A DNA stretch of 34,343 nucleotides, from assembly GCA_001994995.1 (NCBI GenBank), contig MDJM01000048.1:1-34343 (forward strand), read 5' to 3'. This DNA comes from Candidatus Parepulonipiscium sp. PG-Nuni2H_MBin01 (GTDB lineage Bacteria > Bacillota > Clostridia > Lachnospirales > Cellulosilyticaceae). This document shows positions 15,961 through 23,423 of the stretch, piece after piece; position 1 is the stretch's first letter, and the number at the start of each line of letters is the position of its first letter. The notes under the pieces were generated by a model, which saw only the letters and a program-made list of their open reading frames with translations, was not told the DNA's origin and ran no database searches. Position numbers and translations under genes: made by a program.

Positions 15961-16155
15961 TTGATTTATAATGGACAAGAAATTATGTTAAGTGAACAAA
16001 TTACTTTAGAACAATTTTTGGTTACTAAAAATTATGATATTCTTAAAATTGCTATTGAATTAAATTCTCAAATTATCCCTAAAACACAATATGGACAAGT
16101 GGTGTTAAATAATACTGATAAACTAGAAGTTGTAAGCTTTGTAGGAGGTGGTTGA
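15961..16155 (+). CDS. thiS: Sulfur carrier protein ThiS
   Basis: A 64-residue ubiquitin-like sulfur carrier that delivers sulfur as a C-terminal thiocarboxylate for thiazole formation. It ends in VVSFVGGG, with the required terminal Gly-Gly. The start is TTG at 15961, supported by AAAGGAG at a normal distance; no ATG fits the family N-terminus (IYNGQEIMLSEQITLEQFL). The codons for the last glycines (GGAGGTGGT) also supply the ribosome site of thiF. The family length is 65-70 residues. Confidence 0.92.
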   Translation: MIYNGQEIMLSEQITLEQFLVTKNYDILKIAIELNSQIIPKTQYGQVVLNNTDKLEVVSFVGGG

Positions 16156-16156
16156 T

Positions 16157-16945
16157 GTGCGAATTATTCTTAATGGGCGTATGGTTAAAACTAATCACAC
16201 AACAGCATTTGGATTTTGCCAAGAAGGTGAAGTTATAATTCTTAATGGGTATCAATTGACAGCAGACTATACTTTAAATGAAGGTGACCAAGTTACGGTT
16301 ATTAAAAAGGGTGAGTTTCCAAAGGCAAATGAGCTTGAGCAAATGTTGGTGGCACGCCATACTCCTGCTGTTTATGATAATTTAAAAAATGCGAGGGTTG
16401 CTATAGCAGGGGCAGGAGGGCTTGGCTCTAATATTGCTATAATGCTTGCTAGATGCGGTGTTGGTGAGTTGTTTGTTGTGGATTTTGATATTGTGGATGC
16501 TAGTAATTTAAATAGGCAAAATTATTATATTAAGCATATAGGCTTATATAAGACTGAGGCGCTTGCGGAACAGATTAAGGAGATTAATCCATTTATTAAG
16601 TTCCATTATCAAACAGTTAAAGTTACACCAAAGAATGTGGTGGATTTATTTAAAGGGTTTGATATAGTTTGTGAGGCATTTGATAATGCTTATGATAAAG
16701 CTATGTTGGTGGAAAATTTGTTAGCTTCTACTGATGTTAAAATTGTTAGCGCTTCTGGCATGGCAGGCCATACTACGGGCAATACGATAAAAACTCATAA
16801 GAGATTATCAAGGTTGTATGTGTGCGGTGATTTAGAAACTGAGTCAAGAGTAGGAACAGGGCTTATGGCTCCACGCGTGCAAATTTGTGCGGGGCACCAG
16901 GCTAATACTGTTTTACGAATATTAATAGGCGAAGAAACGCCTTAA
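16157..16945 (+). CDS. thiF: ThiS adenylyltransferase ThiF with N-terminal ThiS-like domain
   Basis: An E1-like enzyme that adenylates the C-terminus of ThiS. The first 55 residues (RIILNGRMVK ... VTVIKKGEFP) form a ThiS/ubiquitin-like domain, an arrangement known for clostridial ThiF. The adenylation domain has GAGGLGSNIA at 85-94, D109 and NLNRQ at 117-121. I choose the GTG at 16157: AGGAGG lies eight bases upstream, whereas the GTG at 16148 is itself inside that site. This start is two bases after the thiS stop. The 262-residue length is normal for this subfamily. Confidence 0.92.
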   Translation: MRIILNGRMVKTNHTTAFGFCQEGEVIILNGYQLTADYTLNEGDQVTVIKKGEFPKANELEQMLVARHTPAVYDNLKNARVAIAGAGGLGSNIAIMLARCGVGELFVVDFDIVDASNLNRQNYYIKHIGLYKTEALAEQIKEINPFIKFHYQTVKVTPKNVVDLFKGFDIVCEAFDNAYDKAMLVENLLASTDVKIVSASGMAGHTTGNTIKTHKRLSRLYVCGDLETESRVGTGLMAPRVQICAGHQANTVLRILIGEETP

Positions 16946-16963
16946 TTAGAATGGAAAAATGAT

Positions 16964-17731
16964 ATGGATGATAAATTAGTTATAGGCGGACATGCTTTTA
17001 CATCGCGGTTTATTTTAGGCTCTGGAAAATTTTCTTTAGATAAAACGCCAGTTGTTATTAAAGAAGCTGGTGTGGAAATGGCTACACTTGCGCTAAGACG
17101 TGCTAATGTTGGTGGTGAAGAGAATATTTTGGATTATATTCCTAAAGGTGTTACATTGTTACCGAATACATCGGGTGCTAGAACTGCTGATGAGGCTGTA
17201 AGAATTGCTAAGTTAGCGCGCGAGATAGGATGTGGTGATTTTGTCAAGGTGGAGGTTATCAGAGATACTAAATATTTATTACCTGATAATATGGAAACGA
17301 TTAAAGCTACACAGCAGTTGGCTAATGAAGGTTTTGTAGTTATGCCATATATGTACCCTGATTTAAATGTAGCACGAGATTTAGTTAATGCAGGGGCCGC
17401 AGCTATTATGCCACTTGGCGCACCTATTGGTAGTAATAAAGGGCTTAGAACGAGAGATTTTATACAAATTTTAGTGGATGAAATAGATTTGCCAATTATA
17501 GTGGATGCTGGAATTGGTAGACCATCACAAGCATTGGAGGCTATGGAGATGGGAGTGGCTGCTATTATGGCTAATACAGCTATTGCTACTGCTAATGATG
17601 TGGCAAAAATGGCGCGTGCTTTTAAACTGGCAGTTGAGGCAGGCAGATTGGCGTATTTAGCAGGGCTTGGAAGGGTTTTAGATTTTGAGGCTGAAGCATC
17701 TAGTCCTTTGACTGGATTTTTAGATAACTAA
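16964..17731 (+). CDS. thiG: Thiazole synthase
   Basis: ThiG builds the thiazole phosphate ring from deoxyxylulose 5-phosphate, dehydroglycine and ThiS thiocarboxylate. The 255-residue barrel shows the family start [38 protein letters not shown] near 69-87, the Schiff-base lysine K95 in FVKVEV, and the phosphate-binding end [18 protein letters not shown]. Full length and well conserved. It sits between thiF and thiH, whose products act with it; ThiH supplies the dehydroglycine. Confidence 0.95.
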   Translation: MDDKLVIGGHAFTSRFILGSGKFSLDKTPVVIKEAGVEMATLALRRANVGGEENILDYIPKGVTLLPNTSGARTADEAVRIAKLAREIGCGDFVKVEVIRDTKYLLPDNMETIKATQQLANEGFVVMPYMYPDLNVARDLVNAGAAAIMPLGAPIGSNKGLRTRDFIQILVDEIDLPIIVDAGIGRPSQALEAMEMGVAAIMANTAIATANDVAKMARAFKLAVEAGRLAYLAGLGRVLDFEAEASSPLTGFLDN

Positions 17732-17749
17732 ACATTAATAGGAGCATTA

Positions 17750-18841
17750 ATGATGGAGGATTTAGTATTACAAAAGACGGATTTATATGATTATAATAAG
17801 TACACACAAGCAGATGTAAGACGAGTGCTTTCTAAGACTCAATTTAATGAGGATGATTTTGCAATTTTGCTATCACCAGCAGCGCAAGATTTTTTAGAGC
17901 CACTAGCACAGATTGGGCAGCGTTTGACTAGACAATATTTTGGTAATAATATTACTTTGTTTACGCCATTGTATTTAGCTAATTTTTGTGAGAACCATTG
18001 TACTTATTGTGGTTTTAATTGTTATAATAAGATTAAACGAGCTAAATTAAATATACAAGAGATTGAACATGAGTATAAGGCAATTGCGAAAGAGGGCCTA
18101 AAAGATATATTGTTGCTTACAGGCGAAGCTAGAGGGCAATCTGATTTAGAATATATTGCGAGTGCTGTAAGAGTTGCTACAAAGTATTTTAATACAATTG
18201 GTATAGAAATTTATTCATTAGACGAACATGAATATAAATATTTACATGAGTGTGGAGTAGATTTTGTAAGCATTTATCAAGAAACTTATAATAAGGAACG
18301 TTATCTACAAGTGCATAAGAGTGGTCCTAAACGCGACTTTAGTTATAGATTTAATTCGCAAGAAAGAGCGTTAAAAGGTGGTATGAGAGGAGTTGCATTT
18401 GGGTCATTGCTAGGGCTTAGTGATTTTCGTAAAGATATTTATGCAACAGGGCTTCATGCGTTTTACATTCAAAAAATTTATCCTTGGGCGGAGATTAGTT
18501 TTTCGGTGCCTAGAATTAGACCATTTATTAATGAGGTAAATGTTAAAACTGATGTATACGAAAAGCAGTTATTGCAGGTTATGCTAGCGCTTAAACTGTT
18601 TTTGCCATTTGCTAGCATAACAATATCAACGCGTGAAACTCAGAAGTTTAGAGATAATGTAGTAGGCTTAGTAGCAACTAGAATGTCAGCAGGGGTAAGT
18701 GTTGGTGTAGGCGGTCATGATGATGAGCAAAAAGGTGATGAACAATTTGAGATTTCGGATAAGCGTTCTATAGACGAAATTCACCAGTTGTTGTATAAAA
18801 AAGGCTTGCAACCAGTGTATAAAGATAATATTTTTCTATAA
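17750..18841 (+). CDS. thiH: 2-iminoacetate synthase (tyrosine lyase), radical SAM
   Basis: ThiH is a radical S-adenosylmethionine enzyme that cleaves tyrosine to give dehydroglycine for ThiG, with p-cresol as by-product. The cluster motif is C80-x3-C84-x2-C87 (FCENHCTYCGFN). Family segments include LLLTGEARGQSDLEYI, SLDEHEYKYLHECGVDFVSIYQETY and SVGVGGH near the C-terminus. The 363-residue length is normal. The choice of an oxygen-sensitive ThiH over the oxidase ThiO fits an anaerobe. TAGGAGCATTA precedes ATGATG; either Met may be used. It is the last gene before the riboswitch region. Confidence 0.95.
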   Translation: MMEDLVLQKTDLYDYNKYTQADVRRVLSKTQFNEDDFAILLSPAAQDFLEPLAQIGQRLTRQYFGNNITLFTPLYLANFCENHCTYCGFNCYNKIKRAKLNIQEIEHEYKAIAKEGLKDILLLTGEARGQSDLEYIASAVRVATKYFNTIGIEIYSLDEHEYKYLHECGVDFVSIYQETYNKERYLQVHKSGPKRDFSYRFNSQERALKGGMRGVAFGSLLGLSDFRKDIYATGLHAFYIQKIYPWAEISFSVPRIRPFINEVNVKTDVYEKQLLQVMLALKLFLPFASITISTRETQKFRDNVVGLVATRMSAGVSVGVGGHDDEQKGDEQFEISDKRSIDEIHQLLYKKGLQPVYKDNIFL

Positions 18842-18898
18842 ATTTAGTTATAATTATTAGTATTTATGTATAAAATATATATAACAACTGAATATAGC

Positions 18899-18985
18899 AA
18901 AGAACGGGAGCTTGTGTGCCAGGCTGAGAGGGAGTTAGAACTTCGACCGCACTTGATTTGGGTAATGCCAACGTAAGTATTCTTT
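18899..18985 (+). promoter_or_regulatory. TPP riboswitch (THI element)
   Basis: The conserved core is present: ACGGGAG on the 5' side, the CTGAGAG of the pyrimidine-sensing arm at 18923-18929, and the 3' half ACTTGATTTGG-GTAATGCCAACGTAAG, matching the ACCTGATCTGG-ATAATGCCAGCGTAGG pattern of the class. P1 forms from AAAGAA (18899-18904) and TTCTTT (18980-18985). A terminator follows at 18997, then thiT. High thiamine diphosphate should turn off thiT and tenA. A weak promoter-like pair (TTATAA, 17 bases, TAAAAT) lies just upstream after thiH. Confidence 0.93.
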
Positions 18986-18996
18986 ATAATTATAAG

Positions 18997-19032
18997 AAAG
19001 GAGGATGTTTTTTGGCATGCTCCTTTTGTTGT
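18997..19032 (+). terminator. Riboswitch-controlled terminator before thiT
   Basis: AAAGGAG-g-ATG (18997-19007) pairs with CAT-g-CTCCTTT (19016-19026) around one G-G mismatch with an 8-base loop, followed by a T-rich tract. It is the likely expression platform of the TPP riboswitch. The AAAGGAGG in it is not the thiT ribosome site, which lies 30 bases further on. Confidence 0.7.
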
Positions 19033-19060
19033 TATTAAATTAAAGAAAGTGGGAATAATT

Positions 19061-19663
19061 ATGTTTATAGTAATAGGGATATTAACAGTATTAAACTTGG
19101 GGTGCTTGTGCTTATTAATTAAGCGTGGTGAGATGAACACACGAGTTATGTGTATAATAGGGGCGTTTGCAGCAATTTCAGTGGTACTTAAAATGTTTTC
19201 GATACCAGTGCCAACAGGCGGTTCAATAGCGTTATTAAGCGTAGTACCTGCAATGCTTTTAGCTATTTTATACGGCCCATACGCAGGCATATGGGTAGGG
19301 GTGTTAAGTGGGATTTTAGCAATGTTTTTAATTCCAGGTTGGGCGCTAGTGCATCCGCTACAGTTATTTGTGGAGCATATATCAGCATTGGGCGCGTTAG
19401 GCTACGCAGGGCTTTTAGGTAATGACGATAAGAAGAAAATTATTTTGGCCTGCATAGGGGCATCTTGCGTTAATGTTACGTTCCATATTTTTTCAGGAGC
19501 TTTATTTTTTGGGATGTTCGCACCTGAAGGAATGAGTGTTTGGATGTATACGATAACTTATAATTTAGGTTGCATGGGAGTTGAGTGTGCGCTTAGTGTG
19601 CTGTTAATTAGTTTATTACCAATTCAGCAGTTAAAAAGATTTACACGTACAGTTAGGGCTTAA
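19061..19663 (+). CDS. thiT: Thiamine ECF-transporter S component, ThiT-like
   Basis: A 200-residue membrane protein that should bind thiamine as the substrate-specific part of an energy-coupling-factor transporter (the ATPases and EcfT are not in the window). From residue 30 the sequence follows ThiT: VVPAMLLAILYGPYAGIWVG, a glutamate in LQLFVEHIS at the place of the ligand glutamate, a histidine in VTFHIFSG and a tyrosine in ITYNLG. It carries one extra N-terminal helix (FIVIGILTVLNLGCLCLLI) compared with typical ThiT. I choose ATG 19061, with GGGA upstream, over GTG 19049, which has no ribosome site. The upstream TPP riboswitch strongly supports the assignment. Confidence 0.85.
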   Translation: MFIVIGILTVLNLGCLCLLIKRGEMNTRVMCIIGAFAAISVVLKMFSIPVPTGGSIALLSVVPAMLLAILYGPYAGIWVGVLSGILAMFLIPGWALVHPLQLFVEHISALGALGYAGLLGNDDKKKIILACIGASCVNVTFHIFSGALFFGMFAPEGMSVWMYTITYNLGCMGVECALSVLLISLLPIQQLKRFTRTVRA

Positions 19664-19713
19664 ATACCGATTAAATTTTTCATACTATTCATACTAAAAG
19701 AAGGAGTAACAAA

Positions 19714-20373
19714 ATGACATTTATAGAAGAGATTATAGAGGCAACAAATGATATTTGGGAACAATATTTGGAGCAACCATTTCCAACAGGAGTAGTACAA
19801 GGTACGATTGATAAGGAATTATTTAAAAATTATATAGTGGAAGATAGCATTTACTTAAATGAATATGCGCGCGTATTTGGTGCTGGAATGCTTAATTCTA
19901 GACGCAAAAGCGATATTATGTTTTTTTACCAAGCTCTTAATTTTTTAGAGGAGTCTGAAGGTTCTACTAGATTATATTATTTAAAGCAGTTTGGGTTAAC
20001 AGATGAATGGATTGAATCGCAACAAGCGCGCCCTACAAATGTAGCTTACACGGAATATATGTTAAGCGTGGCTAGAGAAGGAACTCCTTTGGAGATATTA
20101 ATGGCAGTATTACCTTGCATCTTATCTTATGGTTATACGTTTAGGGAATTAGTTGCTAAATATGGTTTAGATGAAAGTAACCCGTATGCAAAGCTTGTAA
20201 ATGATTATATTGGTGACGGCTATTTCCAGTATTGTTATTTATGCGGTAAATTTGCAAATAAATTGGCTGGTGAAATTAATATGACGGATGAATATAAACA
20301 AAAGTTGATTGAGATATTTAGACAAGGAAGTTTATATGAAGTTAAGTTTTGGGATATGGCAAATACGCGATAA
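19714..20373 (+). CDS. tenA: Aminopyrimidine aminohydrolase / thiaminase II
   Basis: TenA hydrolyses thiamine breakdown products such as formylaminopyrimidine or aminopyrimidine to hydroxymethylpyrimidine for salvage. The 219-residue protein keeps D44 (VEDSIYL), C135 (VLPCILSYGY) and the C-terminal glutamate E209 (YEVKFWDMA); D44 and C135 have the same numbers as in Bacillus subtilis TenA. AAAGAAGGAG lies before the ATG. It follows thiT by 50 bases and is probably on the same riboswitch-controlled transcript, so uptake and base salvage respond together to thiamine diphosphate. Confidence 0.93.
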   Translation: MTFIEEIIEATNDIWEQYLEQPFPTGVVQGTIDKELFKNYIVEDSIYLNEYARVFGAGMLNSRRKSDIMFFYQALNFLEESEGSTRLYYLKQFGLTDEWIESQQARPTNVAYTEYMLSVAREGTPLEILMAVLPCILSYGYTFRELVAKYGLDESNPYAKLVNDYIGDGYFQYCYLCGKFANKLAGEINMTDEYKQKLIEIFRQGSLYEVKFWDMANTR

Positions 20374-20394
20374 TATATGTTAAGGATTAAAATT

Positions 20395-21141
20395 ATGAGA
20401 GTAAAATTTAACGTAGCTTATAAAGGCACAAATTATAATGGCTTTGCTAAACAAAAAGATAATATTATAACTATCCAAGGCCTATTAGAGCAGGCAATAT
20501 ATGAATTAACCCAGCAAGTTGTAACGGTGATTGGTTCGGGGCGAACTGATACAGGGGTGCATGCAATAAATCAAGTCTGTTTAATGGACATTAATACTGA
20601 TGCTTTTCATATTCCACTAAATAGATTTTCGCGTGCGATGAATGCAAAGTTGCCAAATGATATAGTTGTAAAACATGTGGAAGAGGCTAGCGACGATTTT
20701 CATCCTAGGTATGCTGTTAAGGTTAAGACTTATAGGTATCAAATTTTATATGATGATTACCGCGACCCGTTTATTGATGATGTTTGTTATTTTTATCCGT
20801 ATCATCTAGATATTGATAGGATGAAGAAAGGGGCGCAGTATATAGTAGGTACTCATGATTTTAAATGCTTTTGCTCTGCAAATACGCAAGTTAAAACTAC
20901 AGTTAGAACTATTTTTAAGCTTGATATTAATTTAATTAAAAATGTTATTCAAATTGATATTGCAGGTAGTGGTTTTTTGTATAATATGGTTAGGATTATT
21001 GTTGGTACTTTAATTGAAGTAGGCAGGGGTAAGATGGAACCTGAGTTTGTGGAAGAAATTATTGCGAGTACTAATCGTGATAATGCTGGTCCTACGGCAC
21101 CGGCTAAGGGACTTACGATGTATGATGTTGCTTATGAATAG
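20395..21141 (+). CDS. truA: tRNA pseudouridine synthase A
   Basis: TruA converts uridines 38-40 of the anticodon stem of many tRNAs to pseudouridine. The catalytic aspartate is D52 in GSGRTDTGVHA. Other family segments are NVAYKGTNYNGF at 6-17, RYAVKVKTYRYQI, the VGTHDFKCF segment, and GSGFLYNMVRIIVGTLIEVGRGK near the C-terminus. I choose ATG 20395, with TAAGG nine bases upstream, over ATG 20377, which is four bases after tenA and lacks a ribosome site. About 248 residues, normal. A housekeeping gene at the tail of a thiamine-salvage transcript; it may also have another promoter. Confidence 0.93.
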   Translation: MRVKFNVAYKGTNYNGFAKQKDNIITIQGLLEQAIYELTQQVVTVIGSGRTDTGVHAINQVCLMDINTDAFHIPLNRFSRAMNAKLPNDIVVKHVEEASDDFHPRYAVKVKTYRYQILYDDYRDPFIDDVCYFYPYHLDIDRMKKGAQYIVGTHDFKCFCSANTQVKTTVRTIFKLDINLIKNVIQIDIAGSGFLYNMVRIIVGTLIEVGRGKMEPEFVEEIIASTNRDNAGPTAPAKGLTMYDVAYE

Positions 21142-21152
21142 AGGTGTTATAT

Positions 21153-22718
21153 ATGTATTTAAATACCGATATAGGGTATAAAAATTTAAATAAACTTTTA
21201 AAAGATAAATCACTCTATGTGGATAAGTCTGAAATATTATCTCTTTTAAATAAGCGAATAGATACTGACAGATGTTATATTTGTATTACACGTCCAAGGC
21301 GGTTTGGTAAATCGCAAATAACTTATATGTTAGAGAGCTACTATAGCAAAGCCGTTGATAGTGAAGATATATTTAACACACTTAATATTAGTAAGTTTGA
21401 AGGCTATAAACAGCATCTAAATCAATATAATGTTATAAGAATTGATTTTTCTAGCATAGATACGCTTGAGTTAGACTTTAAAGGCTATTTAGGTGTAATA
21501 AAACGCCAACTTAGTATGGAATTAGAAAAATTATATACCACACAACATCTAGAACAATATATAGATTTGCCAGCTAAATTATTAGCTACAAAAGATAAGT
21601 TTATATTTATTATTGATGAGTGGGATTTTATTTTTAACAAAGGATTATATATATCAAATCAGGAAGATTTTTTGGAATTTTTAAGATTGTTATTAAAAGA
21701 CCGTCCGTATGTTGCTTTATGTTATATGACTGGAATACTGCCAATAAAAAAATACTCTACAGGTTCTGCATTAAATATGTTTTCCGAATATAGTTTTTTA
21801 AACGATAGTGTATTTGATAAATATTTTGGTTTTACACAAACTGAAGTTAAATTATTATGCGAAAGTAGACAAGGCATTTCTTATAACGAAATCGCTGAAT
21901 GGTATAATGGTTATGTAACCGAGGATAATCTTAGATTGTTTAATCCGCGAAGTGTAAAAGAAGCACTTGAAAATAATAAGTGTAAAAGTTATTGGAGCAA
22001 TGTGGGTTCTATGAATGAAGTAACTAAACTATTAAGGCTTAATTCTAAAGGAGTTAGAGATGATGTAATTAGAATGTTGAATAAAGAAGCAATACCTATA
22101 ACTATTAGAAGAGAATTTAGGGCTGGGTCTGATATTCCAACAACGAGAGAAGATATTTATTCTGCTATGATAACTTGGGGATTTTTATCTTATTATAATG
22201 AAGAAATTCGCATTCCTAACTATGAGCTTATGATAGAATTTGAATTAGCCTTACGGGATATGAGTTTTGGGACTGTGGCAGAACTTATTGGCAATTCCGA
22301 TGATATGTTAAGAGCAACTTTAGCACTAGATACTGATAAAGTTGCTCAAATTGTGCATGAAATCCACAATAGTGAAATTCCTGTATTAAAGTATACGGAT
22401 GAGAATAGTACTTCTTGTGTTTTAACGTTAGCTTATTTGTCAGCTAGAAATAGATATATAATAGAAAGAGAAGAAAAGAGTGGAAAAGGCTTTGTAGATT
22501 TTGTATTTAAACCAAGAAATAGTATAGACTTACCTATTATAGTGGAGCTTAAGAGAAATAGTAGTACAAGAACTGCTTTGAAACAGGTAATGGAACGAGA
22601 GTATGTAGATAAATATATGAAAATATATAAGCGAGATGTTGTAGTGGTGGCTATTAATTATAGTGATAAAAAGAAAATGCACAGTTGTGCTATAGTGCAA
22701 GTTGAGTATAAATATTAG
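21153..22718 (+). CDS. AAA-ATPase-like / PD-(D/E)XK nuclease family protein
   Basis: A 521-residue protein of the widespread family with an N-terminal AAA-ATPase-like domain and a C-terminal PD-(D/E)XK nuclease-like domain. The N-terminus has the family mark SLYVDKSEIL; Walker A is RPRRFGKSQ near 48-56; Walker B is FIFIIDEWDFIF. The nuclease-like motif is D449, then E465-L-K467 (IVELKRNSS), followed by Q478. This family is expanded in gut anaerobes and is of unknown cellular role; suggestions include mobile-element or defence functions. I choose ATG 21153, six bases after GAGGTG that overlaps the truA stop; GTG 21144 would overlap its own ribosome site. It may be co-translated with truA only by accident of insertion. 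Confidence 0.88.
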   Translation: MYLNTDIGYKNLNKLLKDKSLYVDKSEILSLLNKRIDTDRCYICITRPRRFGKSQITYMLESYYSKAVDSEDIFNTLNISKFEGYKQHLNQYNVIRIDFSSIDTLELDFKGYLGVIKRQLSMELEKLYTTQHLEQYIDLPAKLLATKDKFIFIIDEWDFIFNKGLYISNQEDFLEFLRLLLKDRPYVALCYMTGILPIKKYSTGSALNMFSEYSFLNDSVFDKYFGFTQTEVKLLCESRQGISYNEIAEWYNGYVTEDNLRLFNPRSVKEALENNKCKSYWSNVGSMNEVTKLLRLNSKGVRDDVIRMLNKEAIPITIRREFRAGSDIPTTREDIYSAMITWGFLSYYNEEIRIPNYELMIEFELALRDMSFGTVAELIGNSDDMLRATLALDTDKVAQIVHEIHNSEIPVLKYTDENSTSCVLTLAYLSARNRYIIEREEKSGKGFVDFVFKPRNSIDLPIIVELKRNSSTRTALKQVMEREYVDKYMKIYKRDVVVVAINYSDKKKMHSCAIVQVEYKY

Positions 22719-22809
22719 TGGAATAAATCACCATTTTAGTTATGAATAAATAGTGCATAGTTATGGGAAAATATATAATGCAAACTATATTATTTTGGAG
22801 GATTTTAAA

Positions 22810-23241
22810 ATGGATAAACTAACAGCATTAAACACTCAACTCGCTAACTGGTCTGTACTGTATGTAAAGTTACACAAATTTCATTGGTATGTGCAAGGGC
22901 CTGAATTTTTTACTTTGCATACAAAATTTGAAGAGTTTTATGAAGATGCAACTGCATTTACAGACGAGATAGCTGAGAGAATATTAACAATTGGAGAAAA
23001 ACCATTAGCTACTATGAAAGACTATTTGGAAAGTTCTCAAATTAAAGAATGTTGTTGCACAAGTGCTACTGGCAAAGAAATGGTTCAAGCTTTAGTAGCT
23101 GATTATGAGACTATCGTAACTAGTAGTCGTGAGATTATAGCTAGCTGCGAAGGGTCTGATGATGAAACTGCTGATTTATTCCGTGGTAAAATTGGTGAGT
23201 TAGAAAAAACTCTATGGATGCTAAAAGCATATTTAGGATAG
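22810..23241 (+). CDS. dps: Dps-type ferritin-like DNA-protection protein
   Basis: A 143-residue four-helix protein of the Dps family, which forms 12-subunit cages that oxidise and store iron with peroxide and protect DNA. The inter-subunit ferroxidase ligands are present: H25 (HKFHWYVQG), H37, D52 and E56 (FTDEIAERI), with the spacing of Listeria Dps. The start is ATG 22810 with TTTTGGAGG nine bases upstream; a longer frame from 22753 has no ribosome site. A TATAAT at 22776-22781 is the likely -10 box, with a poor -35 box and two copies of TAGTTATG upstream, which suggests an activator or stress control. It ends in its own terminator. Confidence 0.92.
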   Translation: MDKLTALNTQLANWSVLYVKLHKFHWYVQGPEFFTLHTKFEEFYEDATAFTDEIAERILTIGEKPLATMKDYLESSQIKECCCTSATGKEMVQALVADYETIVTSSREIIASCEGSDDETADLFRGKIGELEKTLWMLKAYLG

Positions 23242-23246
23242 TGAGA

Positions 23247-23280
23247 AAAGCGTAGATATTAATTTATCTGCGCTTTTTTT
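23247..23280 (+). terminator. Terminator of dps
   Basis: AAAGCGTAGATA (23247-23258) pairs with TATCTGCGCTTT (23265-23276), 12 bp with one G-U pair and a 6-base loop, followed by a T run. Confidence 0.9.
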
Positions 23281-23363
23281 ATTTATTCTATAAAAAAAAG
23301 ATAATTTTAAACAGTTTATACACTTTTTAGTTACAATTTAATTAAATATATTACTTTTTTTAA

Positions 23364-23392
23364 TTGACTTTACATAGAAAAAGCATTATAAT
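23364..23392 (+). promoter_or_regulatory. Promoter of the TraB-family gene
   Basis: TTGACT (23364-23369), 17 bases, TATAAT (23387-23392), about 32 bases before the ATG. Eleven of twelve positions match the sigma-A consensus. Confidence 0.8.
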
Positions 23393-23423
23393 TGTTAAAT
23401 CATAATACTTAAGGAGGAAATAT

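Noticed and set aside
16148..16156. GTG at 16148 as the thiF start
   Set aside because: It lies inside the AGGAGGTGG ribosome site; GTG 16157 has ideal spacing.
18844..19290. Open frame of 148 codons antisense to the riboswitch and thiT
   Set aside because: It crosses the riboswitch and terminator in the wrong direction and has no translation signals.
22719..22809. PerR or Fur box before dps
   Set aside because: AT-rich partial symmetry is present but does not match either consensus well enough; only a -10 box and a direct repeat are supportable.
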